From assembly GCA_964561995.1 (NCBI GenBank), contig CAZLQZ010000005.1:17768-81767 (forward strand): a DNA stretch of 64,000 bases, given 5' to 3'. The notes beneath the pieces were generated by a model. That model saw only the letters and a list, made by a program, of their open reading frames with translations, searched no databases and was not told where the DNA came from. A program made the position numbers and the translations under genes. Shown piece after piece: positions 53,501 to 56,408 of this stretch; position 1 is the stretch's first letter; each line of letters starts with the position of its first letter. The stretch is from JABIAG01 sp964561995. Its GTDB lineage: Archaea > Nanobdellota > Nanobdellia > Woesearchaeales > JABIAG01.

Positions 53501-54940
53501 ATTTATTGTCAAAATGAATTAATTCAAACATATAACTTGAAAACAATTGAAAACTATAATAATTTCTATGCAAGTAATGTTCTAGTTCACAATAAAGGAC
53601 CTTCACCAGATCCTAAACCAGAAGACCCAGAATGTAATCCAGATTGGAGTTGTATGCCATGGGATGAATGTATAGAGGGTATACAAAAAAGAGATTGCTT
53701 TGACATCAAAGGTTGTGACACTACAAAAAATAAACCATTAACTGAAAAAGAATGTTTATTAGATGAAGTAAAAAGTATGAACATTAGTATAGATCATGAA
53801 AAATTAAGTTTTGCAGAGGATATAGTAATTAAAGTTACAATTCAGAATACAGGACAAATTAAATTAAAAGACATTAAATTAAATGTTGATTCAAATAATA
53901 AATGGAAATATGAAGAAATAATAAATGTTGGAGATATTGAAGTAGGAGAATCAAAAACATTAGATGTTGGATTTAGAAGTACTATTTGTTCCTTATTAAC
54001 ATTTGAAATTGATCCAACTCTTAAAGTTAAATTTGAAACTATAGAAAAAGAAATTGAAGAATCAAACAGCGTATCAATTGAAATTGAGATACCAGATTTA
54101 ACAGTATTAACAGACAAAGAAAAATACTTTGAAGGAGAAATACTAAGAACTTGCATATTATATAATAACTTAAATGATACTAACAAAGACAAATTAGAAT
54201 TTGAATTTAACATAAGAGAAGTCGAAGGAGAATACTATACAATAGATTATTTATCCCCTTTTAATGTAAAAGAAAATAAATTATTATTTGTAGTTGTAAA
54301 TTCTGTACTTAATAAAATACCTAAAACAAAAGATTATAGCGTTGAAGTAATGTTATATGAAAAAGGAGAATTGTTTTCATCAAAATATGAATTAGGAAGA
54401 GATAATGAAATTGTTTCATTTAATGGTTTTATCGAAGAAGATTCATCAATAGGATATAATGATAATTTCACATTTGAATACAAACATGAACAAAAAATAA
54501 TTACATTAGATTATGTTGATGAAAATATTGCTAAATTCAAAATTGATTCATATCCACAAATAATACAAATACAATTATTAGAAATGGCGTATATTGATTT
54601 AGACGGTGATGGAATTAAAGATGTAAGCATTCTTTATACGGGACAAAATAAAAAAGAAAAAGCAACCTTTAGATTAAGATTACTTCCAAGACAACTAATA
54701 AATCCATCAGATAAAACTGAATCATATCAAATGGCACTCGAAGAAGAAATAAATATAAAAGAACTTGATATTGAATTTAGAGCTCCAGTTTACATTGAAT
54801 TTAAATCAAAAATGGTTAGTGGTGGATTATGGTTTATTAAAAATGCGGCCATAGGATTTTTAGTAATAATGTCGTTAATGATTTTTATCGAACTAATTCC
54901 AAAAAAAATAAAATTGAAATTAAGAAGTAAAAAACGATAA
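29561..54940 (+). CDS. Giant repetitive cell-surface protein with Hint domain (8459 aa)
   Basis: One uninterrupted frame of 25,380 bp starting at GTG behind GGGGGGA. Residues 24-43 are a hydrophobic signal or anchor segment; about 8424-8446 is a C-terminal membrane helix followed by a Lys/Arg tail, so nearly all the protein is outside the cell. In order it shows beta-rich domains, three repeats each interrupted by other domains (from 791, 1238 and 3120), a DUF11-like domain apparently split by an Asp-box propeller (2555-2977), thousands of residues of Ig-like repeats dense in Asn-x-Ser/Thr sequons, a DNRLRE-like domain (about 6647-6820), more repeats, a Hint domain (7866-8011), a Cys-rich TSP1-like segment (about 8024-8060) and a DxDxDG calcium-like loop (8346-8354). 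It is probably an N-glycosylated adhesin or envelope protein. Confidence 0.93.
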   Translation: MSIINPINSIGSFLKKEERVLESLSVILLILSVLVLFTPGITGKVTYQESLTYSQEKTYNFEETIEDITISGTFIPSGTFNIYKNDLLIFNGSSRIINTSNYKSGEININVSYIDNKWDPENDGIEPTNGVIDFEIISDTPQEKTQLCTIWRVDALDTDDSYIKCNGNTRCCNYFELEPSNSEWNSSFEIYHGLYDNSYNNYVSGKILYISPGKPIVLTSEFATLNADFYENKSNFKINIEKFLAKDLTLFYEIENSIVEITNITYQALLLNEGEKIIKVDVEGISGQKEIVLNTYFNSTITSQIIENKSYDIEVLMNGFINKIFYENVYVEQDINYEIEIEELKDIVNTNIEGEQATRSFKINTDNDKGYFVINTTSSKLYRCEDWRRLKCREWQIYQILTPELNNISFYDEKNIFAEVGYDIKTITIGDETITARVKNSKNKTTNFNIVVKEEEDSLFGSQEKKDKKNKDKKTSKRTVTISTDLKKVQEITLEGVTSNNIDIGIEDVNKTNTTFISMYAIDPTEIDFETATVTVNATGNKLYKCNSWNFTNQECKVIKNCTDKKDEKGNFICTINSGWKEFMDVIPGKIYSFNITPDDPGFGEYNIIFGAPYCNNSGESPCIVSSDLLQCAGAQLSPGPEPNQPNTIDSCTDSPSIGTCHSDESVENITITSLNDSTFKIANTIQVDYTVWCWGTADRVALYYTNSTSSINWKRITLGNPTCSAGGISETFSENFTLDNINGTHAIRAINKYNSDINSECDGSDYTDYDDVVFFVQQGNEQPTTPTSITCDGGTCNDVFAEEVNINCSGSIDNDADIITYVIESSLGNNFISNDQELSEQKHFAGTTAQSTTYNFNTCNYGTDCWAYENDVDQFPFGGSTANRNDHVEPTSTEYGYISNDDTNQWATDDPGNSDEMLLWLEYNINISESPISDITSIDLAFSGNTDGSATTYSIWILKDGLDWQTDTNWVQLGSTTSVTQDVDTWINRSITSSISDYINSGTGLITWAVFSNRASEDMRVNYVEIKVNYETSNDNDYSENWIEYFSINGREFNAIDNITIQTQISYYNPTGSSTTGNTRPDLEIGIWDGTSYNTNNYCNLISNYGDSASSVNYNCSITTTNSTILNIWETPTNRKIKVRGIYLDTESGNDDTINWTGLWASINGEGWIEIANQSETNDYTWNISNYDDQSNIDLRCKAIDLDGGNSYSDYYSPGINFSILNTPPNSAPSTPTSISCNGGSCNNIFSEEIEIECSGSIDSNTDDISYYIDAYYDQGNCENIGSCNSCSDQTSCGDCSGASCSWSSGETLKLGTWTNTLGTFDATPTLNTWTGISFNNEVFSDGEYTQNANDIDIDLSTGGHYLVLYTIRITTDYGDRLGWETKLSLAGSDVPGSFGSCYTRSSTNDDAICSGSAIINANSGDDIRTELVYRTSNGDQTATIVANHASIQIIKLDDSWDYLRLEKSANQQLSTPNNWYDITWETENEKDSGSFTHSTNSGEITLEQAGHYLISSGAAFTASSSGRSAFEIRTSLGGSISEYGTSYSFTRGSTDHVEGNPNYITIFEAAEDDVLFIEMTDTQSETALTSNTNEANMGIQIVKLPDSANYYRAHGDSAKDPTTSTTTPTKFNMIDTEDEEDFAFNGNSATGDISIQSNYEGDYLFMFSGTGTRPDTASGVRSIPYLEWYKDGSSMNLGGLGWYSRGQQGSYDCFEGGSSSGVVINGSGTSTFNLYGYHLGDDPDTDRLDANEYGITAVRLNDFFTSGCLGSLNCDQLNDETSCDGCDQCNWSSNTQWNTIGNHSSSNSLTWNISEIHDQSNVDLKCRAIDLTGSNTYSNYFDPSINITIGDTGTPYLTLSSGNDGRQYNLSETAVLLLNVSSNRAIQSVIANITKPDQSIETIQLSLIGQSYQYDYSNLTLAGIYNIVYYANISTGLYNFTTSYFERTTYHNGMDCIDEEQFPVNTTVEILNNVSGILDLRLNVTGGRVRWLNVNDFNSSSEKTLLKLNINALDDNMEPSDWQYYAIDLSEIDLANVTMYIEAVNTRLLKCQEWNFTNQSCEGSWVETRNDLIPGQIYNITIYPGDPAFTEDANPFTTSGNGTLAVGATQDNINLGRSYNLSRTFLTARFHGAATITTSSITPDVHTGTVHFLNETDIQINRESGTTYDARASWSIIEAENIRVCSFNNSWATGDENDNVDISSCSYSLPSNYNEKCFVEVHGNTRSPSTDRDCFTTTRIVANITSQSNVNLQRDATTAGCTGTTPATTQGFVICLIDESNVTTGFLDNENIEDGNTISISKTIDSTNSFLTFNYLVNDDGLEQTNVRGQLNNTDLIFSRNSAGTTPGLVDLRWYVIEFAGSGLREENTFSGINSDTQIESDLTKSFNLSRTLLWCSDNYNGGEGTAYPRVPWTYTFVNETRIVTNRGRTGGSSHTSEHTCQVMQWPLKSVFFLPTAPNVTMLTTDNILYAIDETVLVFASVATEGTIDSVYAEITNPNSSSEMINLIYNNLTARYEGDYSSTTELGMYTIKIIANNSLGGINDSEITTFKVTQPNMSISKSDSPDPVQIGDVINYQIDYNVTIEQGIVLLEFQNATLVTNNTHFDYSPQMIETNEGTLIIAYESQPGSNLDIYVSRSLDKGKTWSAPIQVTDETEDDQVPNIFSDADENILISYSHTTGAGNGDIWIVNSSDDGLTWNEPYVVVENASLNEFESAIEQDLSETYYVTYTASVDGDTEIFIVSSSTYTGGWSNPIQLTNNTVNDYDVEVVVNNNIFYFAWAPSGSPDFQEIYFANLTAPFSFGQLEQTKKQITNNDIYDYETSINIDNNGYIYIGWVGLLNTSQEVNSEYDRTSNEIFIGTSFDNGNSFDIRQITDNDYSDAYPGIVQTGSSGLYYLSFLNPNRGDLDVVFAQRVFSPLDAVSVTINDTVPEYISVENIGQGGILSNGVITWNFDVIYAGENDFVSWVGRVNETLVNESMIYNNASAIYYDKLNRFIGIVNTTTNTTVIDTIPPTVLNLIPIFQQIINQSSQVTITANVTDNALVDSVFADITYANLTNEVVQMRYNSTTSLYEYDLGILIDLGGYNYTIFTNDTSNNINNTESTYFIVGNDKASTPTNITCNGESCTGIFNTTIDLNCSGSVDPNGDLITYHVEVLYAPQRGNKSILNSQFESDNDNFVYIDDLYGTSSPIQAQGVRESNVNCASGFCLNINLNENSPIVGTTFSGGWNRSFNITNHPTSIRVSFDYSMRLNDLTESNEYVRIYYHNITDNSSVMGPVLMGVAGTDGSDELTSGTITYETQLYLGEYNFDAGCLLSTNEANENGECWIDNILIEEINTSQTEKEWFEVGSHIENEAFNWNVFDEKPQSGVNFRCRAIDNGSYIYSDYYTLNSNGTIIEDVQNPKWFNNKSGPGTYSKGGLHQLNITWTDNGFFNSILIEHNFSGTPINDTYSGSNINDYFLNYYDLPVGTYYWKSYANDTSGNKNETSMFIYNVEKGITNITLLINGSTNDYEQNITFDANITCVLNFNESVNLTQDGVVIETEYSQLQNISTYSSAGSFIINCSFEENENYTGSQDNSYIIATDGIGPNVNQTYPLNNYYNDSSDPFELIFNCLTTDDLGLVNISLYITNSSNESLSLYDTSLISGTENSSSWLINLTNGNYGWNCLAYDNSGNLEWGELRDLKINFSDNIAPNITNITTIPTGPTFNNGTNVTTPINFTSSEYPINVTFTLYNETGDIIEIVGPIEINNPLNLPINYSFPGGNLPDGNYTLNMTTTDSNNNSEEFFIITYIVDSTTPNILFVNPTPINNTITNQATQILNATHIELYPDKLKLIIDGNENESSSYSNGFTNYTKTFSEGTHTYYYIANDSAANIGQTETRTITIDLTEPQVNIFINNTTIEYGQETIRIDWNVTELYPDTQYINITLPNGTIITQSFNDSIDEVLGPLNLTELGTYDIIIFTNDTAGNVNITTATFNVQDTIGPILNYTEPTPEQNTITNVATQIINVTHTENNPDTLVITNDGIVNKSVPYSNDYSNFTLTFTEGTHTYNITINDTTGNTISTETRTITIDLTEPQVDLFVNDTIIEYGQETIFIDWNVTELYPDTQYINITLPNGTIITQSFNDSINEVLGPLNLTELGTYEITIFANDTAGNVNTTTTTFSVTDTINPEIAFINPTPINNLNTSTATQTISIAHNESLPDKLTLVINGIVNQSTSYISGITNYTLTFSDGIYTYNATINDTSGNEISTETRTLTVDTTAPTIQITNPDENSFQGYNISLTANVNDALIGVDSVLFQIINTLGDAVFNYTDNSGPYSAIWESLGFPDEQNYTILVTASDTLGNINSENHSFTLDNTNPAITFNDPDETYHNIDTIVNITFQNHNLNYTNYTITNSTGGIVLANESTHPGIVQLYSTSDQLEITTLPDGNYTITTFVLDQANNTNIDATWFIIDNTEPIVTLFINDTSLEFGTGFNYVDWNVTENNLNSQVINITYPDGSVVTTSTNDQVDITFGPVNLTQTGTYTVKVTVTDLAGNVNVTQQTFTVQDTINPTLQFVIPTPAQNTITNIATQTINVTHNETNPETLTLIVDGTINSTQAYSGYNSNITLTFAEGTHTYNVTINDTTGAETYTETRTITIDLTEPVVDLFINDTTVELGTEFTLIDWNVTELYLDTAYINITYPNGLILTTSVDDLVNIILGPNNLTQLGEYSVIVFTNDSAGNVNITTATFNVQDTIGPRLNYTEPTPEQNTITNVATQIINVTHTENNPDTLVITNDGIVNKSVPYSNDYSNFTLTFTEGTHTYNITINDTTGNTISTETRTITIDLTEPQVDLFINDTIIEYGQETILIDWNVTELYPDTQHINITLPNGTIITQSFNDSINEVLGPLNLTELGTYEITIFANDTAGNVNTTTTTFSVTDTINPEIAFINPTPINNLNTSTATQTISIAHNESLPDKLTLVINGIVNQSTSYISGITNYTLTFSDGIYTYNATINDTSGNEISTETRTLTVDTTAPTIQITNPDENSFQGYNISLTANVNDALIGVDSVLFQIINTLGDAVFNYTDNSGPYSAIWESLGFPDEQNYTILVTASDTLGNINSENHSFTLDNTNPAITFNDPDETYHNIDTIVNITFQNHNLNYTNYTITNSTGGIVLANESTHPGIVQLYSTSDQLEITTLPDGNYTITTFVLDQANNTNIDATWFIIDNTEPIVTLFINDTSLEFGTGFNYVDWNVTENNLNSQVINITYPDGSVVTTSIDDNFNLLFGPSNLTQTGTYTVKVTVTDLAGNVNVTQQTFTITDTINPTLQFVEPTPVDYTITNIATQTINVTHNETNPETLTLIVDGTINSTQAYLGTNSNITLTFAEGTHTYNVTINDTTGTKSYTETRTITIDLTEPVVDLSINDTTVELGTEFTLIDWNVTDLHLDTTHINVSYPNGTIISTTSDDNLDLLFGPNNLTTVGIYEVIVWSNDSAGNVNITTATFNVIDTNLPQIAFVNPTPGNKSYLNNPNVIINTTHSDNGPDTLVFYIDGNVNETFSYSNGFTNWTRTLTEGNHTIQVWINDTAGNNASTEERIIIIDLTEPEVNLFINDTTVEYGTEFTLIDWNVTELYIDTAYINVSYSNGTIITTSTNDNLDLLFGPNNLTTTGTYNVIVWSNDSAGNVNVTTATFEVIDTINPEIAFVNPTPVDNFNTSTATQTINVSHNETNPDSLTMVINGVINQTSTYSTGFTNYTLTFSDGIYTYNATINDTTGNEISTEIRTLTVDTTAPTITINNPNQGSYQGYNISIDSTVNDALIGLDTIIYKIINESGEAIFNTTGPGIKTWESLGFPDEQNYTFTVIANDTLGNVNSENVSFVLDNTNPAITFNNPDETYHNIDTIVNITFQNHNLNYTNYTITNSTGGIVLANESTHPGIVQLYSTSDQLEITTLPDGNYTITTFVLDQANNTNIDATWFIIDNTEPIVTLFINDTSLEFGTGFNYVDWNVTENNLNSQVINITYPDGSVVTTSTNDQLDILFGPSNLTQTGTYTVKVTVTDLAGNVNVTQQIFTVTDTINPTLQFVEPTPIDYTITNVATQTINVTHNETNPETLTLIIDGTINSTQSYLGTYSNITLTFAEGNHTYNITINDTTGNSLSTETRTITIDLTEPQVELYINDTTIEYGTEFALIDWNVTELYIDTAYINVSYPNGTIITTSTNNSLDLILGPNNLTITGTYNVIVWSNDSAGNINITTTTFNVFSSTIPIVNLITPHNNSEDSNGDINFRYNVTHDIDINNCSLILNGSINKTTTNGITNITSLITQTGLKEGQYKWSVNCTDQFGIIGSSETWIVNVNYPENVTNESIIINEIIQDSDGNNITATIELIDLGSGEIDINVSTGEEQNISAGFYNIKITPIGTNVNELVIHNYSVIKNLTDIIDIDTFNVTDYDFLSTMGIDSKIKGYKYINISKTAETGDLFVCENWNFTSRNCIDDLWKKIGNYNPGDNISITFNGTTAAFVESNYTINLINLGNYLIANNQTRINEAGSIVDVLLIPKNNSIIKNITVVSHNEINISNDIKLDEVKNITGWVYNLLIDPSGLNFINATLHKNATAIGTSLWKCLNYSYDEEICLEDIILIQNITPKEIYKIFFDSIDPVFFEQPNDINGTDTYIDEQTSNTNYGVSTEMRIDDRNGKTKRTMINWNLSNIPNGVKIENAIMGLYRYTGTGSSIITDVVRINEAWNESTITWNSLPNYDLNIYNKTELGSTNGWYLWNITQLVDEWVNETHPNLGLYVKPSTENLGNNNNLERVYSSDYLGDITLRPFINITWTDISIPNVTLIEPSINYYNDVFEPINVTFSCNATDNYNLTNISLFITNNINTSFELNQSSSITGIEGTSEWNLSLINGDYTWNCLAYDSEGNSNWDAANRTVLINFSAQLDNYPYWSNNQTSILETYSSTESIFNVTWQDDNGVDTVYFESNYSGTTINYSMNNIIGNVYNYSIELPAGTYYWKSYANDTINQWNDTDTWSFTINQATTTLSLIATPSWTIINGTESNVSCNANNNEVNISLYRNNTIIGSSVGNSVNDVQNLSIGDYSYVCNTTGSQNYTNATEANTLTVTTKTIPNCELNILPSSGQTYPVNVNATCSCNNLEAPATLYRNNTLINSENNTLIELAAGNYDYVCNVSETQNYTYYENSTTYVINKADTSTTLLINGSLVDYTQDITFDANISCSLNITDNVNMTENKTQIEYGITPIQNISTYLLVQDYLIECSYPGNENYTSSTDSSIISATDGTFPTLQFVNTTPRNNTITNVATQIINVTHTENNPETLVLVIDGVVNESIPYTTGFTNFTRIFSEGIHTYNVTINDTTGNTISTETRTITIDTTKPQVNLFINDTTVEFGTEFTLIDWNVTDSYLDTTYINVSYPNGTIITTSINDNLDLLFGPRNLTTIGTYDVIVWSNDTAGNVNITTATFNVIDTNLPQIAFVNPTPGNESYLNNPNVIINTTHSDNGPDTLVFYIDGSVNETFSYSNGFTNWTKTLTEGNHTIQVWINDTAGNNASTEERLIIIDTTEPQVNLFINDTTVEFGTEFTLIDWNVTELYLDTAYINITYPNGSILTTSVDDLVNITLGPNNLTQLGNYSVIVFTNDSAGNVNITTGLFEVFNLTNLILNYTNPTLENGTITNNPIQTINVTHTENNPDTLVLIIDGIINQTTSYNGSFSNFTLTFSEGTHTFNVSINDTTGNDATVESRTIIVDLTKPNVTLIKPRNNYYNDTSNPSTITLKCNATDNNGLNNLSLYITDSNNATFSLSQFSNVSGVFAQAEWNLSLSNGDYTWNCLAKDVAGNNQWAINRTIKINFTSPVTPPSPSSCFPAGTKILMDNGNYKNIEDVKINDLILSFDEINTINKPAKVLELENPIRDHMCTIEFNDNTKLQLTNEHPLYTTEGWKSINPEETDKENSALKVKPLKQDDKVKLIEGFKTVSNIYCQNELIQTYNLKTIENYNNFYASNVLVHNKGPSPDPKPEDPECNPDWSCMPWDECIEGIQKRDCFDIKGCDTTKNKPLTEKECLLDEVKSMNISIDHEKLSFAEDIVIKVTIQNTGQIKLKDIKLNVDSNNKWKYEEIINVGDIEVGESKTLDVGFRSTICSLLTFEIDPTLKVKFETIEKEIEESNSVSIEIEIPDLTVLTDKEKYFEGEILRTCILYNNLNDTNKDKLEFEFNIREVEGEYYTIDYLSPFNVKENKLLFVVVNSVLNKIPKTKDYSVEVMLYEKGELFSSKYELGRDNEIVSFNGFIEEDSSIGYNDNFTFEYKHEQKIITLDYVDENIAKFKIDSYPQIIQIQLLEMAYIDLDGDGIKDVSILYTGQNKKEKATFRLRLLPRQLINPSDKTESYQMALEEEINIKELDIEFRAPVYIEFKSKMVSGGLWFIKNAAIGFLVIMSLMIFIELIPKKIKLKLRSKKR
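31931..33226 (+). other. Host repeat 1 with inserted domain (giant protein)
   Basis: The first half, CDGGTCND through NCSGSIDNDADIITY, and the closing half, TWNISNYDDQSNIDLRCKAID through YSDYYSPG, are separated by about 340 residues of beta-rich sequence. The same two halves recur around residues 1238-1846 and 3120-3400 with different inserts. Confidence 0.55.
33272..35100 (+). other. Host repeat 2 with jelly-roll-like inserts (giant protein)
   Basis: The same opening (CNGGSCNN, ECSGSID) and closing (W1795, TWNISEIHDQSNVDLKCRAID) as repeat 1. The insert of about 500 residues holds a Cys-rich segment and three related beta modules with GGHYL/AGHYL/EGDYL strands and IQIVKL-type endings, resembling C1q/TNF-like jelly rolls; that fold is a guess. 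Confidence 0.5.
37364..38320 (+). other. Asp-box (BNR/sialidase-like) beta-propeller domain (giant protein)
   Basis: Asp-box-like motifs SLDKGKTW (about 2636-2643), SSDDGLTW (about 2689-2696) and SFDNGNSF (about 2859-2866) are spaced like propeller blades. The domain sits between a DUF11-like opening (MSISKSDSPDPVQIGD, from 2555) and its expected closing part (VTINDTVPEY to about 2977), so it seems to be inserted into that domain. Confidence 0.6.
38918..39755 (+). other. Host repeat 3 with inserted domain (giant protein)
   Basis: The opening CNGESCTG and NCSGSVDPNGDLITYH, then about 185 inserted residues, then W3344 and NWNVFDEKPQSGVNFRCRAID with YSDYY. The insert is a beta-sandwich-like stretch with Cys and Gly, different from repeats 1 and 2. 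Confidence 0.5.
41491..43080 (+). repeat. Duplicated block, copy 1 (giant gene)
   Basis: About 1.59 kb matching 43762-45351 at a constant offset of 2271 bp (757 codons). The last 1.1 kb (from about 42000) looks identical base for base wherever I compared lines, while the first part has scattered differences. Confidence 0.9.
43762..45351 (+). repeat. Duplicated block, copy 2 (giant gene)
   Basis: The second copy of 41491-43080, in frame. Identity stops sharply at about 45351, where copy 1 continues with a different sequence (caactaatgacc versus caatagacgat). Confidence 0.9.
46071..46320 (+). repeat. Reused 250-bp module, copy 1 (giant gene)
   Basis: The segment encoding NPTPGNKSYLNNPNVIINT through the next TAGNNASTEER is repeated at 52002-52251 (offset 5931 bp) with only scattered, mostly synonymous changes. 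Confidence 0.8.
47198..47593 (+). repeat. Third partial copy of the duplicated block (giant gene)
   Basis: About 395 bp matching 42665-43060 (offset 4533 bp, 1511 codons) nearly base for base, bordered on both sides by diverged repeat sequence. Confidence 0.85.
49501..50020 (+). other. DNRLRE-like domain (giant protein)
   Basis: Residues about 6647-6820 run from DTYIDEQTSNTNYG through RTMINWNLSNIP, AWNESTITWNSLP and ITQLVDEWVNETH to LRPFINITW. These motifs match the DNRLRE/disaggregatase-type beta-sandwich often found in archaeal and bacterial surface proteins, named after a carbohydrate-acting enzyme. Confidence 0.7.
52002..52251 (+). repeat. Reused 250-bp module, copy 2 (giant gene)
   Basis: The counterpart of 46071-46320, encoding the SYLNNPNVIINT module a second time. 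Confidence 0.8.
53156..53593 (+). other. Hint (mini-intein-like) autoprocessing domain (giant protein)
   Basis: Residues 7866-8011, 146 aa. It begins with Cys in CFPAGTKILMDNG, has the block-B-like LTNEHPLYTTEGW with the catalytic His, and ends YASNVLVHN. The next residue is Lys8012, not Cys, Ser or Thr, so standard protein splicing is not expected and cleavage is more likely. There is no room for a homing endonuclease. Pro/Ser-rich linkers flank it on both sides. Confidence 0.88.
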
Positions 54941-54984
54941 ATATTTAAATAAGAAATTCATAGAAATAAAAAAGAGGTGAATAA

Positions 54985-55581
54985 GTGGTATTTGTATTCG
55001 GAGTAGATATTCCATTGGTAGAGTTAATATTTGTGTTAACACTAATTTTAATATTACTATTTATGCTAATTGTTTACTTATTAATTAAACAACATAAATT
55101 CAATAAAAGATTAAAGGAAGTAATTTCTAAAGAAACAAGCGAATTATCTAGCCTTAAAGAAATTACATCTGAAGAAAAAAGAGAATCATCATTACTTAAT
55201 GATATGAAATGCCAGTTAGATAAATTATTAAATGGTTCTTCAATAAAGAAAAATAAAAAAATATCTTCTAAAAAAATTAAAAATAGAAAAAAAAAGAGTA
55301 ATAATAACAAAAAAAGTAAAATAAAAATATTAGTTGAAGATAAAAATATAAAGAAAAAAAATAACACTCCTAAAAAAGCATGGAAAGAAATTGTTGAACT
55401 TAGTCAGGACGAAGTATCAAAACAAAAAACTAAAAAAATACATAAAGCATGGAGTAAACTTACAGGAGAAAAAAAGAATAAATCAAAAATTAAAAAAAGT
55501 AAACCTAAAAGTAAGAATAAAAAGACAGTCAATTTTAAGTTAAATCTATCGCAATTTAAAAAAATATCAGGTAAAAAATGA
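54985..55581 (+). CDS. Single-pass membrane protein with Lys-rich tail, 198 aa
   Basis: Residues about 10-36 form one strongly hydrophobic helix. The remaining 160 residues are very Lys-rich and predicted cytoplasmic, with an AWKEIVELSQDE segment and a related AWSKLTGEKK segment. The start is GTG behind GAGGTGA, 44 nt after the giant gene, so they probably share a transcript. It overlaps the next gene by 4 nt. A basic tail near the membrane could bind nucleic acid or acidic lipids, which is inference. The family is unknown. Confidence 0.78.
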   Translation: MVFVFGVDIPLVELIFVLTLILILLFMLIVYLLIKQHKFNKRLKEVISKETSELSSLKEITSEEKRESSLLNDMKCQLDKLLNGSSIKKNKKISSKKIKNRKKKSNNNKKSKIKILVEDKNIKKKNNTPKKAWKEIVELSQDEVSKQKTKKIHKAWSKLTGEKKNKSKIKKSKPKSKNKKTVNFKLNLSQFKKISGKK

Positions 55582-56390
55582 AAAAGGGAAAAACGACAAA
55601 AAAAACTAGTAAAAAAATAGTAACAAAAACTAATAATAAAATTAAAAAAATATCTGAACCTGCTCTTGATTCATATAAAGAAATTGAAAAATTATATTCA
55701 AATGAAAAAAATAAGATAGATTCTGCTCTAACTCAATTAGAAAAAGCAAGATTAAAAAGTTATATTGATTTAACAATTAAAAGAAAAACTGTAATTGAAG
55801 GAAAAAAGAATCAATTAGAAAAATTAGAAAATAAAATAAAAGGTCATATAGGTTTAATTAGAAAAAAAATAACAATTTCTAGAAATAAAAAAGATTTACA
55901 AAATCAAATATTGGATAAGTTTAATTATCTTAAAGAACATCTTAAAAACATGGAATTGCAAGAGAAAAAAATAATCTCTTCAAGAAAAGAATTACTTAAT
56001 AAAGAAAAAAGTTTACTCATAGATATAAATTCATTCTTTAAAGAAAATGAAACCTTATTAAACAAATCAGATAAAAATAAAACTAGAAAAATTAGCCAAA
56101 TAGTAAATCACAAAGCTAAATTGATCTCTGATGCAGTACATCTTGCTAATGAAGATATTTCTATTTTATTTCAAGATAAAAATATAATTGATAACATTTC
56201 TAAAGGTCAAATAAAAAAATTAGAAAAATTTAAGACTAATCTTAACAAATTATATGACAAAAGACATGAGATTCTAAATAAAAAGATATTAGTTGTAAAT
56301 GATAAAACAAAAATTGAAGGCCTATTAAATAAGATTAAATTAAAAGAAAATAAATTAGGTAATAGACTTAGAAAAATAGGGAAAAAATAA
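55578..56390 (+). CDS. Lys-rich coiled-coil protein, 270 aa
   Basis: A Lys/Glu/Leu/Ile-rich helical protein with long heptad-like stretches from about residue 30 to the end; the first 25 residues are very basic. No catalytic motif and no membrane segment are seen. It is co-translated with the upstream membrane protein (ATGA overlap) and is followed 18 nt later by the SpoIIM-like gene. It may be a scaffold for the surface-protein assembly; the family is not recognised. Confidence 0.78.
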   Translation: MKKGKTTKKTSKKIVTKTNNKIKKISEPALDSYKEIEKLYSNEKNKIDSALTQLEKARLKSYIDLTIKRKTVIEGKKNQLEKLENKIKGHIGLIRKKITISRNKKDLQNQILDKFNYLKEHLKNMELQEKKIISSRKELLNKEKSLLIDINSFFKENETLLNKSDKNKTRKISQIVNHKAKLISDAVHLANEDISILFQDKNIIDNISKGQIKKLEKFKTNLNKLYDKRHEILNKKILVVNDKTKIEGLLNKIKLKENKLGNRLRKIGKK

Positions 56391-56408
56391 TCTTATTAAA
56401 ATAAAAAT

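Noticed and set aside
53156..53593. Complete, splicing-competent intein
   Set aside because: The residue after the terminal His-Asn is Lys, so the nucleophile needed for splicing is missing, and there is no endonuclease domain. Treated as a Hint cleavage-type domain.
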